Shown here: in pieces, positions 1 through 9,013 of the stretch | Position numbering within the stretch: the first letter of the stretch is position 1 | How the letters are laid out: the number at the start of each line of letters is the position of its first letter | From: Oricola sp. | GTDB taxonomy: Bacteria; Pseudomonadota; Alphaproteobacteria; Rhizobiales; Rhizobiaceae | Assembly (NCBI RefSeq): GCF_022763245.1 | Contig: NZ_JALEGV010000012.1 | Location: forward strand, 62,001 to 126,000 | DNA: 64,000 nt | Direction: 5' to 3' | Position numbers and translations under genes: made by a program | The notes under the pieces: generated by a model | Seen by the model: the letters and a program-made list of their open reading frames with translations, nothing else | Database searches by the model: none | What the model was told of the DNA's origin: nothing

Positions 1-94
1 AAGGTGCAGATCGCACCCGTGCGAGTTGCGTCACGGCGTCTGATCCTCCAACAATTCCAGTTGTTCCGATGGCTGATTCAACCCAAGGAGGAAA

Positions 95-1033
95 ATGCCG
101 ACCATGAGACGGGCGAAGCATCCTCGATCGGTTGATGACGAGCGCACCTTCCTGGCCAGGCTGAGCCTCGCTGGCGTGATCGGATTCTTCGTGTTTCTCG
201 TCGCGGTTGCGGCCGCCCTTTCGGTCGGCGTCATGGCTTTGCTGACCTTTCTGACTTCCGGCGGCATGCTGACGGATCCGATGACGCTGGCGGTCGACAG
301 CTTCTATGCGATCCTGGGCGGCGAGATCAGCGAGACGTTCCGGCAGGTGCCCTACAGCCGGGCGATCGAGATACTTCTCAAGTTTTTATCCATCCTGCTG
401 CCCAGTCTCCTGCTCGGCGCCGTCGTCTACAAGATGACGCGCCCGCGACGCCGGATGACCATCTTTCGCCAGACGATCAACCTGGATCCCGACACCGAAT
501 CCCTGGAAGGCACGTTCTACATCGCGACGCGGTTGAGCGTTTACGACCTGCAGATCAACACCTACGCCCGATACTACAAGACCCATCTGGATGATGGCGC
601 TCCGAACCCCTATCCCCTCAAGACCGTGCAACTGAGCCAGCGCACGATACCGCAGCCCTTCTCCTTCGTGCCGACGCGCGTGGCGGTTCCCGCTCGCGTC
701 GCTCGAAGCGTCGAGGACTATGACGCCCTGGTCGAAAGCACAGCCCTCGCGAACGGCGAGGCGCCGAGCCTGTTGTTCCTCGTCGAGAACGATCGGGTCA
801 GCCGGGTCCATGTCGACGGCGAGTCCATCGACCCGAGGCAAGGCGACACATGCCGCCTGAGCATCATCGTGTCGGGCGTCGTGCCCGAGGCGCAGTTCCA
901 GCTCATCGAGACCGAGGGCTTCGATCTGAGACGGGACGTCAAGATCGAGGCCGCGCCCGAATTTCCGTCCGAGTTCCGGCCTGACAGGAAAACCTATGTC
1001 ACCACGAACTGGGATGCGTTCGGCGAACTCTGA
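95..1033 (+). CDS. Two-helix membrane protein with a Kir-like layout
   Basis: A 312-residue protein of unknown function. Visible features are a basic N-terminus, a transmembrane helix at about residues 26-53, a short loop, a second helix at about 90-113, and a soluble C-terminal domain of about 200 residues that follows a basic KMTRPRRR linker. This layout, and the linker leading into a beta-rich domain, resemble inward-rectifier potassium channels (KirBac). The loop between the helices (about 60-80) has no GYG/GFG selectivity filter, so an ion-channel role is only an inference. An AAGGAGGA ribosome site lies just before the ATG; ATG 104 would give better spacing and is an alternative start. 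It is followed by a hydrolase gene on the same strand after a 140-bp gap. Confidence 0.6.
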   Translation: MPTMRRAKHPRSVDDERTFLARLSLAGVIGFFVFLVAVAAALSVGVMALLTFLTSGGMLTDPMTLAVDSFYAILGGEISETFRQVPYSRAIEILLKFLSILLPSLLLGAVVYKMTRPRRRMTIFRQTINLDPDTESLEGTFYIATRLSVYDLQINTYARYYKTHLDDGAPNPYPLKTVQLSQRTIPQPFSFVPTRVAVPARVARSVEDYDALVESTALANGEAPSLLFLVENDRVSRVHVDGESIDPRQGDTCRLSIIVSGVVPEAQFQLIETEGFDLRRDVKIEAAPEFPSEFRPDRKTYVTTNWDAFGEL

Positions 1034-1176
1034 GAGACGCGCAGATTGGCCGGCCGGTGAAGTTCACCCGGGCCGCACCCGGCCCGGTCAGGGTATTGAA
1101 TCGCCCGGCCACCATCACATCTGCACATGCTAAGACCGGCCTCGGACGGAATGACGCGATTTCAACACGCTTGTCG

Positions 1177-2151
1177 ATGAGATGGAAAGATCGGACGACA
1201 AATCGGATGGTGCGAGACGTGATCAGCTGCGAGTGCCTCGAAAGGATCAGCGGGAGCCTGCCACAAGACAGGCTGGACGCCTGCGAGTACGAGGTCGTGT
1301 CCGAAACCCGGCTTGACGGGATGGCCCGGCTCGAAATCCGCTATTCCGTCGACGAGACGCTTGAAGTTCCGGCGACTGTCCTCCTGCCGGACCGTCGCGG
1401 CTTTCGGACGGCCGTCCTCGCCCTGCATCAGACCACCATACCCCAGGCGCTTGGCCGGCGCGAGGTCGTCGGGCCTGGCGGCCGGGAGGACATGCATTAC
1501 GGCCGTGAGCTCGCGATGCGGGGATTCGCGGTCATTGCACCGGACTACCCGCTCTTCGGCGACTATGAGATCGACTGGCGGCGGATCTACGACGAATTCG
1601 GCTATGAAAGCGTCACGGCCAAGGGCATCGCCAACCATGTGGTCGCGATGAATGTCTGCGCGGCGATGACGGAGGAGCCGCAATGCGATTTCGTGTCGAT
1701 CGGCCACTCGCTGGGGGGATCGAACAGCCTGTTCGTAGGCGCGCAAGACCCCAGGGTTGTCGCGTCTGTATCAAGCGCCGGCTTCGGCAGCTTCCATACA
1801 TACGCCGAAGCCTCGAAGACCGGCGACCTCACAGGTTGGGCCCGGGCCGACAAGTACATGCCGTTGATCGAAAGCCGTTTCGGCCTGTCCGCGGAGCGGC
1901 TGGGGTTTGATTTCGACGAGATTCTGGCTTGCCACAACACCGGCAAGCTCTTCTTGAACGTCCCCGTCTTCGATGACGTGTTTCCGTTCGACCGTCAGAA
2001 GGAGATCATCCTGAGGGCCCGGGAACGGCTACGCGACCGTGGCATCGACGGGTCTGTCGAAGCGCATTTCCCCGAGGTCGGCCACGCTTTCCCGAATGAA
2101 ATTCGGGCATCGGCTTATGAATTCATCGAGAAGCACGCCATGCGCGCTTAA
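1177..2151 (+). CDS. Alpha/beta-hydrolase of the dienelactone hydrolase/acetyl-xylan-esterase type
   Basis: A serine hydrolase of about 324 residues. The nucleophile elbow GHSLGG lies near residue 176 and the catalytic His is probably in the VGHAFP motif near residue 303. The N-terminal part (EVPATVLLPD, followed by ALHQT) resembles the oxyanion-side strand of acyl-esterases related to dienelactone hydrolases. The substrate cannot be told. The open frame extends upstream to a GTG at 1057, but the extra 40 residues look like translated non-coding sequence; the ATGs at 1177 and 1207 are the likely starts and neither has a strong ribosome site. A strong hairpin follows the stop. Confidence 0.7.
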   Translation: MRWKDRTTNRMVRDVISCECLERISGSLPQDRLDACEYEVVSETRLDGMARLEIRYSVDETLEVPATVLLPDRRGFRTAVLALHQTTIPQALGRREVVGPGGREDMHYGRELAMRGFAVIAPDYPLFGDYEIDWRRIYDEFGYESVTAKGIANHVVAMNVCAAMTEEPQCDFVSIGHSLGGSNSLFVGAQDPRVVASVSSAGFGSFHTYAEASKTGDLTGWARADKYMPLIESRFGLSAERLGFDFDEILACHNTGKLFLNVPVFDDVFPFDRQKEIILRARERLRDRGIDGSVEAHFPEVGHAFPNEIRASAYEFIEKHAMRA

Positions 2152-2154
2152 GTA

Positions 2155-2180
2155 CCGGGATCGGTTCAGCCCGATCCCGG
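2155..2180. terminator. Hairpin after the hydrolase gene
   Basis: A perfect 10-bp stem (CCGGGATCGG paired with CCGATCCCGG) with a 6-nt loop starts three bases after the hydrolase stop. There is no T-run, so it would be a weak intrinsic terminator or an RNA-stabilising hairpin between two converging genes. Confidence 0.55.
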
Positions 2181-2215
2181 CTCTCGAGCGCATCTCGGCT
2201 CGACCGGGCTGCGAC

Positions 2216-2245
2216 TTCGACGCCTGTCGCGGGACAGGCGTCGAA
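2216..2245. terminator. Perfect 13-bp inverted repeat between convergent genes
   Basis: TTCGACGCCTGTC and its exact complement are separated by GCGG, forming a 30-bp hairpin eight bases beyond the stop of the YegP-like gene on the minus strand. It likely ends minus-strand transcription. No U-tract is present. Confidence 0.6.
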
Positions 2246-2252
2246 GAGCGTG

Positions 2253-2621
2253 TCAGCTCTCGTCTTCGGTGTCCGCGTCCGGGCCGTTCTTGCCGACGCT
2301 TTCCGCGCAGCCGATCGCGTTGCGCTTGTCGGTGTAGGTTTCCGAACGCACCATCGTCTCGCCATTGGACGCGACGAAGCGGTTGAAGAACTGGCCGTCC
2401 TTGGAGCCAGCGATTTCCCAACGGTACCCGGACCCTTCCTCGCCCTTCGTCAGATCCACGATCGGCGCGCCCGGCGCGTTCTTCTTCAGTGAATCGATGC
2501 AGTTCTGCGCGCTTGCCTTGGCCTTGTAGCTTTCCGACCAGACCATGATTTCCGAGTTGTAGAGAAACTGGACGCCGAACTGGCCGTCCTTGCGCGCAAC
2601 AATCTTGAACTTGTGGGGCAT
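2253..2621 (-). CDS. YegP-like DUF1508 protein (two repeats)
   Basis: A 122-residue cytosolic protein made of two tandem DUF1508 units. The first begins KFKIVARKDGQFGVQFLYN and the second YRWEIAGSKDGQFFNRFVASNGE; each ends in a segment with a conserved Cys (AQNCIDSLKKN, AIGCAESVGKN). Family members are small conserved proteins (E. coli YegP, Shewanella SO3888) of no settled function. The start is set by AGAGGA nine bases upstream of the ATG at 2621; the open frame continues to 2696 without support. It is divergent from the cytochrome gene. Confidence 0.85.
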   Translation of the reverse strand: MPHKFKIVARKDGQFGVQFLYNSEIMVWSESYKAKASAQNCIDSLKKNAPGAPIVDLTKGEEGSGYRWEIAGSKDGQFFNRFVASNGETMVRSETYTDKRNAIGCAESVGKNGPDADTEDES

Positions 2622-2912
2622 GGTTATTCCTCTCCGAGTCGCTTTACGGCAGCTTACGGGTGTTACGCCGCTGTTCACAAGCCATACCCGCGTCAAACCG
2701 CCTGCCGGCCGGCAGATTCCTGGCCTGTCGGATGCCTTGAGCTCTCGGCGCGGACGATTCGCGGCACCGGACCTGCCCTAGCGTCACACTCCATTGACCC
2801 CTGTCAACAACGCCTCCCCGCCCGCAGGCTAATCTGGCTTCGCGATGCGCCTGAGGTCGGGACGCAAGTCGCGTCGGCCGCCGGCTTCATCGACACGTGG
2901 AGGAGTGAGACA
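2622..2912. promoter_or_regulatory. Divergent promoter region
   Basis: This 291-bp gap separates the divergently read YegP-like gene and the cytochrome gene and must hold both promoters. I see no clear operator or convincing promoter boxes. The only definite element is the AGGAG ribosome site at 2901-2905 for the cytochrome. Confidence 0.4.
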
Positions 2913-3323
2913 ATGAACAAGAAAACGACACTTGCCCTGATCGCGATTTCGGCATTTGCCCTTCCGGGAACGGCCGCCGCTCAAATGACGGCCGGTGAAA
3001 TCGAATTCCAGCAGGCCTGCGCCGCCTGTCATGGCCAGAGCGGACATGGCGACGGGCCAGTGGCCGCCTATATGAGCGTTCCCGTGCCTGACCTGACGAA
3101 GGTTTCGGCGCGCCGGGACGGTGTCTTCCCCTATCAGGAACTCATGGACATGATCGACGGCCGCAACGCCGAACGGCAGCCCGGCCCGCATGGCACGGGA
3201 ATGCCCGTCTGGGGCGACCGCTTCATGCTGGACAGCGGCCACCCCAACCCGGTCGAAAACGAGATCAACACGCTTGGCCGCATCTCGTCTCTGGTCAATT
3301 ACATCTACGCCATCCAGGAATAG
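2913..3323 (+). CDS. Periplasmic c-type cytochrome (monohaem)
   Basis: A 136-residue secreted cytochrome c. Residues 1-24 form a signal peptide ending GTAAAQ. The haem-binding CXXCH is CAACH at about residues 36-40, followed by GQSGHGDGPVA, and the GMPVWG segment near residue 95 probably supplies the axial Met. The size fits the class I single-haem family that carries electrons between periplasmic dehydrogenases and oxidases. An AGGAG site 8 bases upstream of ATG 2913 fixes the start; the longer open frame from 2613 is not needed. No partner oxidase gene is adjacent, so its redox partner is unknown. Confidence 0.88.
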   Translation: MNKKTTLALIAISAFALPGTAAAQMTAGEIEFQQACAACHGQSGHGDGPVAAYMSVPVPDLTKVSARRDGVFPYQELMDMIDGRNAERQPGPHGTGMPVWGDRFMLDSGHPNPVENEINTLGRISSLVNYIYAIQE

Positions 3324-3350
3324 GCGTTCATGCGGGGCGCCGTCCGGATC

Positions 3351-4322
3351 TCACGGGCGGCGTCTGCTCCATGCGTTGACGAAGGCCAGCTTCTCGCGAA
3401 TGACCGGCGTCAGCACGAAGGGATAGATGTCCTGGATCCCCATCGAACGGTTGACGTGGTTGAGCGCAAGGCCCAGTCCGGCGCCCGCCGTGATGAGCCG
3501 CTCGCCGTCCGGGTCGCGATAGGCTTCGTAGTCCGGTGACGGCAGGTCCGCAGATCGCAGCCCCGCGGCGACGAAACTGTCGGTCAGGTCGGTCAGATGC
3601 AGCAGATGGGCGAAACTCTCCGCCCAGTCCTCATGCGGATGGCTCGACGCGTAGGGCGTGACGTGGCGCTGGTTCCAGTCGGGTGGCGCGCCGTCGCGAT
3701 AATGGATTTCCAGCGCCTCGCCGTAATCAGCCCGCTCATCGCCGAACAGGGCGCGAAACCGGTCGGTGAACCCTTCCTGCGGGCTCAGCCGTTCGAAAAA
3801 GAAGAAATGGCCGAGTTCGTGTCGGTAATGGCCGATCATCGTGCGCAGCCTTTCGCCGAGCGCCGTGCGCCGTTGCGTTCGCTCGGCGTCGTCGGCCTCC
3901 GTGACGTTGATGGTCACGACACCCTCGGCATGGCCCATCGTCACGGGAACGGAGCCTGCCGCGGTCTCCTCGGCCAGAAGATGGAACACCGGGCGGGGGC
4001 CGTCATCGCTCGACGTGAACCAGCCGAGCCGCATGAGATTGGCCAGCACCCAGCGCTTGGCGCGCTCGCTCGCCGCCCACAGGTCCCGGTTGTCGCCGTG
4101 GAACGTGTCGGGAATGACCGCCGTCATCTCGCAGGAGCGGCACAGCCCGCCGGGCGTCGCGGCCTGCCAGTTGCAGCCCACCTGCTGACGGTTGCCGCAG
4201 GCATCGGCCAGCGGCAGCATCCGGTCGTTTTCCGGATCGTAGCTTAGCTCCATGCCGCAAAGGCATGCCAGGCTTTCGAAAGGGAGCGGCGTGCCGCAAC
4301 CCGGACAATGATGCACTTTCAT
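3351..4322 (-). CDS. Zinc-ribbon putative metallopeptidase (Peptidase_Mx family)
   Basis: A 323-residue protein. The N-terminus carries a zinc-ribbon-like cluster (CPGCG, then CLCG, then CG and C...CRSC within the first 75 residues). The central domain has the zincin motif HELGH followed by an Phe-rich stretch near residue 180 and a downstream HEDWAE that could supply further ligands. This matches the 'putative zinc-binding metallo-peptidase' family, whose substrate is not known. Start ATG 4322 is preceded by AAGGGAGA; the 62-residue upstream extension of the open frame is rejected. It is divergent from gpgP. Confidence 0.82.
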   Translation of the reverse strand: MKVHHCPGCGTPLPFESLACLCGMELSYDPENDRMLPLADACGNRQQVGCNWQAATPGGLCRSCEMTAVIPDTFHGDNRDLWAASERAKRWVLANLMRLGWFTSSDDGPRPVFHLLAEETAAGSVPVTMGHAEGVVTINVTEADDAERTQRRTALGERLRTMIGHYRHELGHFFFFERLSPQEGFTDRFRALFGDERADYGEALEIHYRDGAPPDWNQRHVTPYASSHPHEDWAESFAHLLHLTDLTDSFVAAGLRSADLPSPDYEAYRDPDGERLITAGAGLGLALNHVNRSMGIQDIYPFVLTPVIREKLAFVNAWSRRRP

Positions 4323-4495
4323 CCATCGTCTCCCTTGAACGACAAGCGGACGGACCGCCGATCCGGCCCGCGCACGAGACACAAGTCGCGAAGCGATCCG
4401 CGGTTCCCGGCGCCTGCGACTTCTTTCGATCGCGGCGCTCCAGTCTCGACCGTCAAAACGCTTTGCGCAACGCGCATGGCCGGTTAGACAGGGGC

Positions 4496-5314
4496 ATGAC
4501 GAAGGCATCCCCGCTCATCGTTTTCTCCGATCTCGACGGAACCCTGCTCGACCATGCAACCTATGCGTGGGACGCCGCCAGACCGGCACTGGATGCCCTA
4601 CGCGAACGCGACATTCCGCTGATCCTCGCCAGTTCCAAGACGGCCGCCGAGATGGGGGGCCTGCGCGCAGAGATGGGTTTCGCGCACTGCCCGGCCATTG
4701 TCGAAAACGGCGCCGGCCTGCTCGAACCGGAGGGCGCCGGCGCTTCCGGCGATGACGGTTCGGACCATCAACGGTTGATCGCAGCGCTCGACAGCCTGCC
4801 GGCCGACTTGCGCACGCACTATTCCGGCTTCTCAGACTGGGGCGTCGACGAAGTTGCCGCCCGCACCGGCCTGCCGCGCGACGCGGCCGCCAAGGCGGCC
4901 GAACGGCGCTTCTCCGAACCCGGCCTCTGGTCGGGCGACGAGGGCGGACGCCGCAAATTCGAGGCCCTGCTCGCCGAAAAGGGTGTCACGGCGCGCCAGG
5001 GAGGCCGTTATCTCACCCTCTCCTTCGGCGCCACCAAGGCCTCGCGCATGGCCGAGATTGCCGAGCGCTACGGCGGCGGCGACCTTTTGCCGCGGCTGGT
5101 CGCGCTGGGCGACGCGCCCAACGACATCGAGATGCTGGAAGCCGCCGATCTCGGCATTGTCGTCGCCAATCCCCAAGGCGCGGCGCTGCCGGAACTGGCC
5201 GGCGAGGCCGAGGGGCGCATTCGGCGCACCTCGAAACCGGGCCCCGACGGTTGGAACGAATCCGTTCTGCGGATATTGGAAGAGATAGCGCGCGACGGCG
5301 AGAACAGGACCTGA
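4496..5314 (+). CDS. gpgP: Glucosyl-3-phosphoglycerate phosphatase (HAD, MpgP-like)
   Basis: A 272-residue HAD-superfamily phosphatase of the mannosyl/glucosyl-3-phosphoglycerate phosphatase group. It removes phosphate from GPG or MPG to give the solute glucosyl- or mannosylglycerate. HAD motif I is FSDLDGTLLD (residues 10-19), motif II is LASSKT near residue 45, and motifs III/IV are the Lys in GATKASRM and GDAPNDIEML near 208. The large C2 cap is typical of this group. The stop is two bases before the ATG of the synthase, so the two are translated together. Pairing with a GT81 synthase argues for glucosyl- rather than mannosyl-substrate. Confidence 0.85.
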   Translation: MTKASPLIVFSDLDGTLLDHATYAWDAARPALDALRERDIPLILASSKTAAEMGGLRAEMGFAHCPAIVENGAGLLEPEGAGASGDDGSDHQRLIAALDSLPADLRTHYSGFSDWGVDEVAARTGLPRDAAAKAAERRFSEPGLWSGDEGGRRKFEALLAEKGVTARQGGRYLTLSFGATKASRMAEIAERYGGGDLLPRLVALGDAPNDIEMLEAADLGIVVANPQGAALPELAGEAEGRIRRTSKPGPDGWNESVLRILEEIARDGENRT

Positions 5315-5316
5315 CA

Positions 5317-6537
5317 ATGGCGGACTTCCACCAGAACGGCCATGTGGCCACGCTTCACAATCTGCGCGCCAGCGGGCCCGACACGCTCGAGCGAGAACTG
5401 GAAGTCCTGTCGGCCCAGCGCCGCACGACGCTGATCCTGCCCTCGCTCTATTCCGAGCTGGAAGGGCCGGCGCTCGCCAACATCGTCGAGCAGCTGTCCG
5501 CCGCGCGTTTCATCAATCACGTCGTCATCGGCCTCGACCGCGCCAACGAGCAGGAATACCGCCATGCGCGCGAATTCTTCTCGGTCCTGCCGCAGGAACA
5601 CTCGATCCTCTGGAACGACGGCCCGCGCCTGCAGGCGATCGACGCGCGGCTGAAGGAGCACGGCCTGTCGCCGAAGGAGCCCGGCAAGGGCCGCAATGTC
5701 TGGTTCTGCATCGGCTACACGCTCGCGCGGCGCGATTCCGAGGTCGTGGCGCTGCACGATTGCGACATCGTCACCTATTCGCGAGACATGCTGGCGCGGC
5801 TGGTCTACCCGGTCGCCAATCCGTCCTTCTCCTACACTTTCTGCAAGGGCTACTACGCGCGCTACGCCGACGGGAAGATGAACGGTCGCGTCAACCGCCT
5901 GCTCGTCACGCCCCTGCTCCTCGCTCTGTCGAAGACCATCGGACACCGCGACTACCTGACCTATCTGGCCGCCTTCCGCTATCCGCTCGCCGGCGAATTC
6001 GCGATGCGCACGGCCATCCTGCCGGACATGCGAATTCCCTCGGATTGGGGCCTGGAGATCGGCGTCCTCTCGGAGGTCTGGCGCAACCTGTCGACCCGTC
6101 TCGTCTGCCAGGTCGAGGTCGCCGACGCCTATGACCACAAGCACCAGCCCCTGTCGGAGGAGGACCCGCACCAGGGCCTGTCGCGCATGTCGATCGACAT
6201 CTGCAAGGCGGTCTACCGCAAGCTCGCCACCGACGGCACCGTCTTCAGCCAGGAGACGTTCCGCACCATCAAGGCGACCTATTACCGCGAGGCGCTGGAT
6301 CTGGTCGAAGCCTATTACAACGACGCCCGCATGAACGGCCTCTTCATCGACCGCCACGCCGAGGAGCGCGCCATCGAGCTCTTCGCCTCCAACATCGTCG
6401 AGGCGGGCCAGACCTTCCTCGACAATCCGATGGAAACGCCCTTCATCCCCAACTGGAGCCGCGTCCAGTCCGCCGACCCCGACCTGATGCACGACCTCGC
6501 CATGGCCGTGAAGGCCGACGAAGCCGACTTTCGCTGA
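5317..6537 (+). CDS. gpgS: Glucosyl-3-phosphoglycerate synthase (GT81-like)
   Basis: A 406-residue glycosyltransferase that would join glucose from an NDP-glucose to 3-phosphoglycerate, the first step of glucosylglycerate synthesis. The GT-A fold signature is VVALHDCDIVTYSRDML near residues 142-158, which includes the DxD-type metal site. The N-terminal TTLILPSLYSEL strand and the C-terminal DHKHQPLS segment (a His that in this family completes the metal site) are also present. Size and motifs fit bacterial GpgS. It is the second gene of an operon with gpgP; the cluster nearby also holds a phosphorylase able to recycle the product. Confidence 0.85.
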   Translation: MADFHQNGHVATLHNLRASGPDTLERELEVLSAQRRTTLILPSLYSELEGPALANIVEQLSAARFINHVVIGLDRANEQEYRHAREFFSVLPQEHSILWNDGPRLQAIDARLKEHGLSPKEPGKGRNVWFCIGYTLARRDSEVVALHDCDIVTYSRDMLARLVYPVANPSFSYTFCKGYYARYADGKMNGRVNRLLVTPLLLALSKTIGHRDYLTYLAAFRYPLAGEFAMRTAILPDMRIPSDWGLEIGVLSEVWRNLSTRLVCQVEVADAYDHKHQPLSEEDPHQGLSRMSIDICKAVYRKLATDGTVFSQETFRTIKATYYREALDLVEAYYNDARMNGLFIDRHAEERAIELFASNIVEAGQTFLDNPMETPFIPNWSRVQSADPDLMHDLAMAVKADEADFR

Positions 6538-6570
6538 CGCCCGATCGGGGAGACTCGACAGCGGCGGGGC

Positions 6571-7176
6571 TCAGCCGGTCAGACCGTTTCGCGCGCGCCA
6601 GAGGTCGTAGCGGATATGGACGACCGCGCCCTCGTCGATATCGTACTCCGACTGCGCGCGGCGCCCTCCGAACGGGTTGGCCGCCCAGCCCGGAAGCGAC
6701 CATGGCGGCGGAAATCCCAGCGCCATCAACTCGTCCATGGCCTGCTTGTGCATGCGGCGGTGGACGATAAGGTCCTCCGGCGTGAAGCCCGGCGTTTCCG
6801 GTGGCGGGAATGCGATCTGACGCCGGGTGTAGAAACCGGCGTTCAATCTCCCGACGATGGCTCTCAGCAGCTCGAACCTTCGCACGTACCCGCTGCGCGG
6901 GTCGAAGCCCTCCTGCTTCGTCCGCTCGGGAATGTAGACATTGCGTATCGAATCGCTCGGCGCGCCCATCCAGAAGATCGTCAAAGCGGTCGACAGTTCG
7001 CAGTCCGGCTGCGCCGTGACCCATTCCAGCGTCTCATGGTCGCCGTCATGGGACGTGGCGACGGTCGCCAGGTGCCATTCCTCCGGCGTCTGCCGTTTCA
7101 GCCAGGTCAGCATGTCGCCGGTCTGAACGAGACCGTCCTTCCACCAGCGATTAAAGTCTTCCTGATCGTCCACCAT
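6571..7176 (-). CDS. DUF4274-like protein
   Basis: A 201-residue cytosolic protein with no signal peptide. The part WHLATVATSHDGDHETLEWVTA, followed by QPDCELSTALTIFW, matches the pattern of DUF4274: a conserved sequence beginning W-H and ending in TAL-IFW. The second half (PEDLIVHRRMHKQAMDEL) is helical and unassigned. No biochemical role is known. It is convergent with gpgS and reads in the same direction as, but 85 bp after, the phosphorylase gene. Confidence 0.65.
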   Translation of the reverse strand: MVDDQEDFNRWWKDGLVQTGDMLTWLKRQTPEEWHLATVATSHDGDHETLEWVTAQPDCELSTALTIFWMGAPSDSIRNVYIPERTKQEGFDPRSGYVRRFELLRAIVGRLNAGFYTRRQIAFPPPETPGFTPEDLIVHRRMHKQAMDELMALGFPPPWSLPGWAANPFGGRRAQSEYDIDEGAVVHIRYDLWRARNGLTG

Positions 7177-7261
7177 GCCGCATCCCCCCGTCCTCCAAGC
7201 GGAAGCCGGAAGGGTAGCAGCAGGGTGTTAGAATTCCCTGAATGCGAGCAATTCCCGGGCC

Positions 7262-9013
7262 CTACCACCCGCGGTTGCTGATCCACCGGCACTGATAGGG
7301 CGCGAAGGTGATCTCGCCGCGCGACGGGTCGATCGCCTCCCCGCTCAGGAGATCCTTCCAGGGCGAACCCGTGATCAGGTTGATCGACACCACGGGGATC
7401 GTGATCTCTTCCTTGGTGACGTTGTGGATCGCGAAGATCGACTGGTCGCGGTCGAGGCTCTGGCGCCAGAAGCCGAACAGCTTCTCGCCCAGATGCAGGG
7501 TGAACTGCGTCGCGTTCGGGTGGAACGCGGGCTGGCGGGCGCGAATGCGAATGCGCGCCTTCATGGCGTCGAGCACACGCTTGTGGATGCTGGAGGGATT
7601 GTCCATCACCTCGCGCAATTCCGGGTAGTCCCACCGCCGGCGGTTGATCGTGCGGTTCTGGCCGGTCCGCTCGACACCGGCATAGTCGTTGCCCGTGCCG
7701 GTCAGAGAATTGATGTAGAAGGCCGGGATGCCCTCCAGCGCCATCTGGATGGTCTGGCTGGCGATGAAGCGTTCGAACTGCCAGTCGTCCGGTCCGTCGT
7801 CGGCCGTGCCCTTCATCGCGTCGATGAAGGTGATGTTGAGTTCGTAGGGCTTCTGCGTGCCGTCCGGCATGGCGCGCATGTTCACGAGCCCGCCGAAGGA
7901 CCGCACGGTGTCGATCACCCGACCGATCTCCGTTTCATCGAGCAGCCCTTCGGCCGGGCGCATGCCGATCCCGTCATGCGAGGCGGTGAAGTTGAGATAG
8001 GCGCAGCCCAGCTGTGCCGGCGGCATCCCCATCTGCCAGGCGCTCAGATAGCGCGACGTGCCAGTGAGCATCGCGTGCAGCAACAGCGGCGGCAGCGAGA
8101 AATTGTAGATCGCATGGGCCTCGTTGCGATTGCCGAAATAGGAAAGGTTCTCGGCATTCGGCACATTCGTCTCGGTCAGGAGAACGACGCGCTCTTCGCA
8201 ATAATCGGCGAGCAGCCGCATCAGCCGCACGATCGCATGCGTTTCACGCAGATGGATGCAGCTCGTCCCGATTTCCTTCCAGATGAAGGCCACCGCATCG
8301 AGGCGGATGATGCGCACGCCGTTGGCGATGTGCAGCCGCATGATGCGGATCATGTCGATCAGCACGTCGGGATTGGCGTAGTTCAGGTCGATCTGGTCAT
8401 AGGAGAAGGTGCACCAGACGTGCCGCGTGCCATTCGGCGTCTCAACTTCGCGCAACAGCGGATGGGCGCGCGGGCGGACCACATCGGTCAGATCGTCCTT
8501 GGGCGAGGCTTCAAAGAAGTATTTGTCGTAAGGCTCATGACCCTGCAGATACTCGTTGAACCACTTCGACTGGCTCGACATGTGGTTCAGGACGAGATCG
8601 GACATCAGCCGGAACTCGTCGCCGATGCGGTTGATGTCGGCCCAGTCGCCCAGCCGCGAATTGACCTTCTCGTAATCCGTGACCGAGAACCCGTCGTCGG
8701 AGGTGAAGGGGAAGAACGGCAGGATGTGCACGCCCGTGACCGCGTCGGCCAGGTAGTGCTTCAGGAAATCGTAGAGCAGGTCGAGCGGCTTGTGCTGGCC
8801 GTCGATGACCGCATTGCCATAGGCGATGACGACGGAATCCTTCTCTGACCACAGCGTGTTGCCCGGCGGGCGGGCGCGCTGCCGCGGCTGGAGACCGTCC
8901 GGCCAGAAGACCTCGAGAATCCGTCGCGACAGATGCGCGGCGTCCCCCTCCGGATAGATTTCCTTGACGAGACCAAGCAGTTTGGAGCGAAGCTGGGAGT
9001 TAACCGCAATCAT
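7262..9013 (-). CDS. GH13_18 phosphorylase: glucosylglycerate or sucrose phosphorylase
   Basis: A 583-residue GH13 subfamily 18 enzyme, which cleaves an alpha-glucoside with phosphate to give glucose 1-phosphate. The nucleophile is the Asp of RIIRLDAVAF (near residue 240), the acid/base the Glu of LLTETNVP (near 280), and the stabiliser the Asp of TASHDGIGMRP (near 347). The subfamily includes sucrose phosphorylase and glucosylglycerate phosphorylase. The adjacent gpgS/gpgP pair suggests glucosylglycerate as substrate, but this is an inference from context. Start: ATG 9013 is preferred to GTG 9019. The gene is divergent from pfp, with 249 bp between them. Confidence 0.83.
   Translation of the reverse strand: MIAVNSQLRSKLLGLVKEIYPEGDAAHLSRRILEVFWPDGLQPRQRARPPGNTLWSEKDSVVIAYGNAVIDGQHKPLDLLYDFLKHYLADAVTGVHILPFFPFTSDDGFSVTDYEKVNSRLGDWADINRIGDEFRLMSDLVLNHMSSQSKWFNEYLQGHEPYDKYFFEASPKDDLTDVVRPRAHPLLREVETPNGTRHVWCTFSYDQIDLNYANPDVLIDMIRIMRLHIANGVRIIRLDAVAFIWKEIGTSCIHLRETHAIVRLMRLLADYCEERVVLLTETNVPNAENLSYFGNRNEAHAIYNFSLPPLLLHAMLTGTSRYLSAWQMGMPPAQLGCAYLNFTASHDGIGMRPAEGLLDETEIGRVIDTVRSFGGLVNMRAMPDGTQKPYELNITFIDAMKGTADDGPDDWQFERFIASQTIQMALEGIPAFYINSLTGTGNDYAGVERTGQNRTINRRRWDYPELREVMDNPSSIHKRVLDAMKARIRIRARQPAFHPNATQFTLHLGEKLFGFWRQSLDRDQSIFAIHNVTKEEITIPVVSINLITGSPWKDLLSGEAIDPSRGEITFAPYQCRWISNRGW

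Noticed and set aside
7424..8848. A 474-codon plus-strand frame opposite the GH13 gene
   Set aside because: Shadow of a clear phosphorylase gene.
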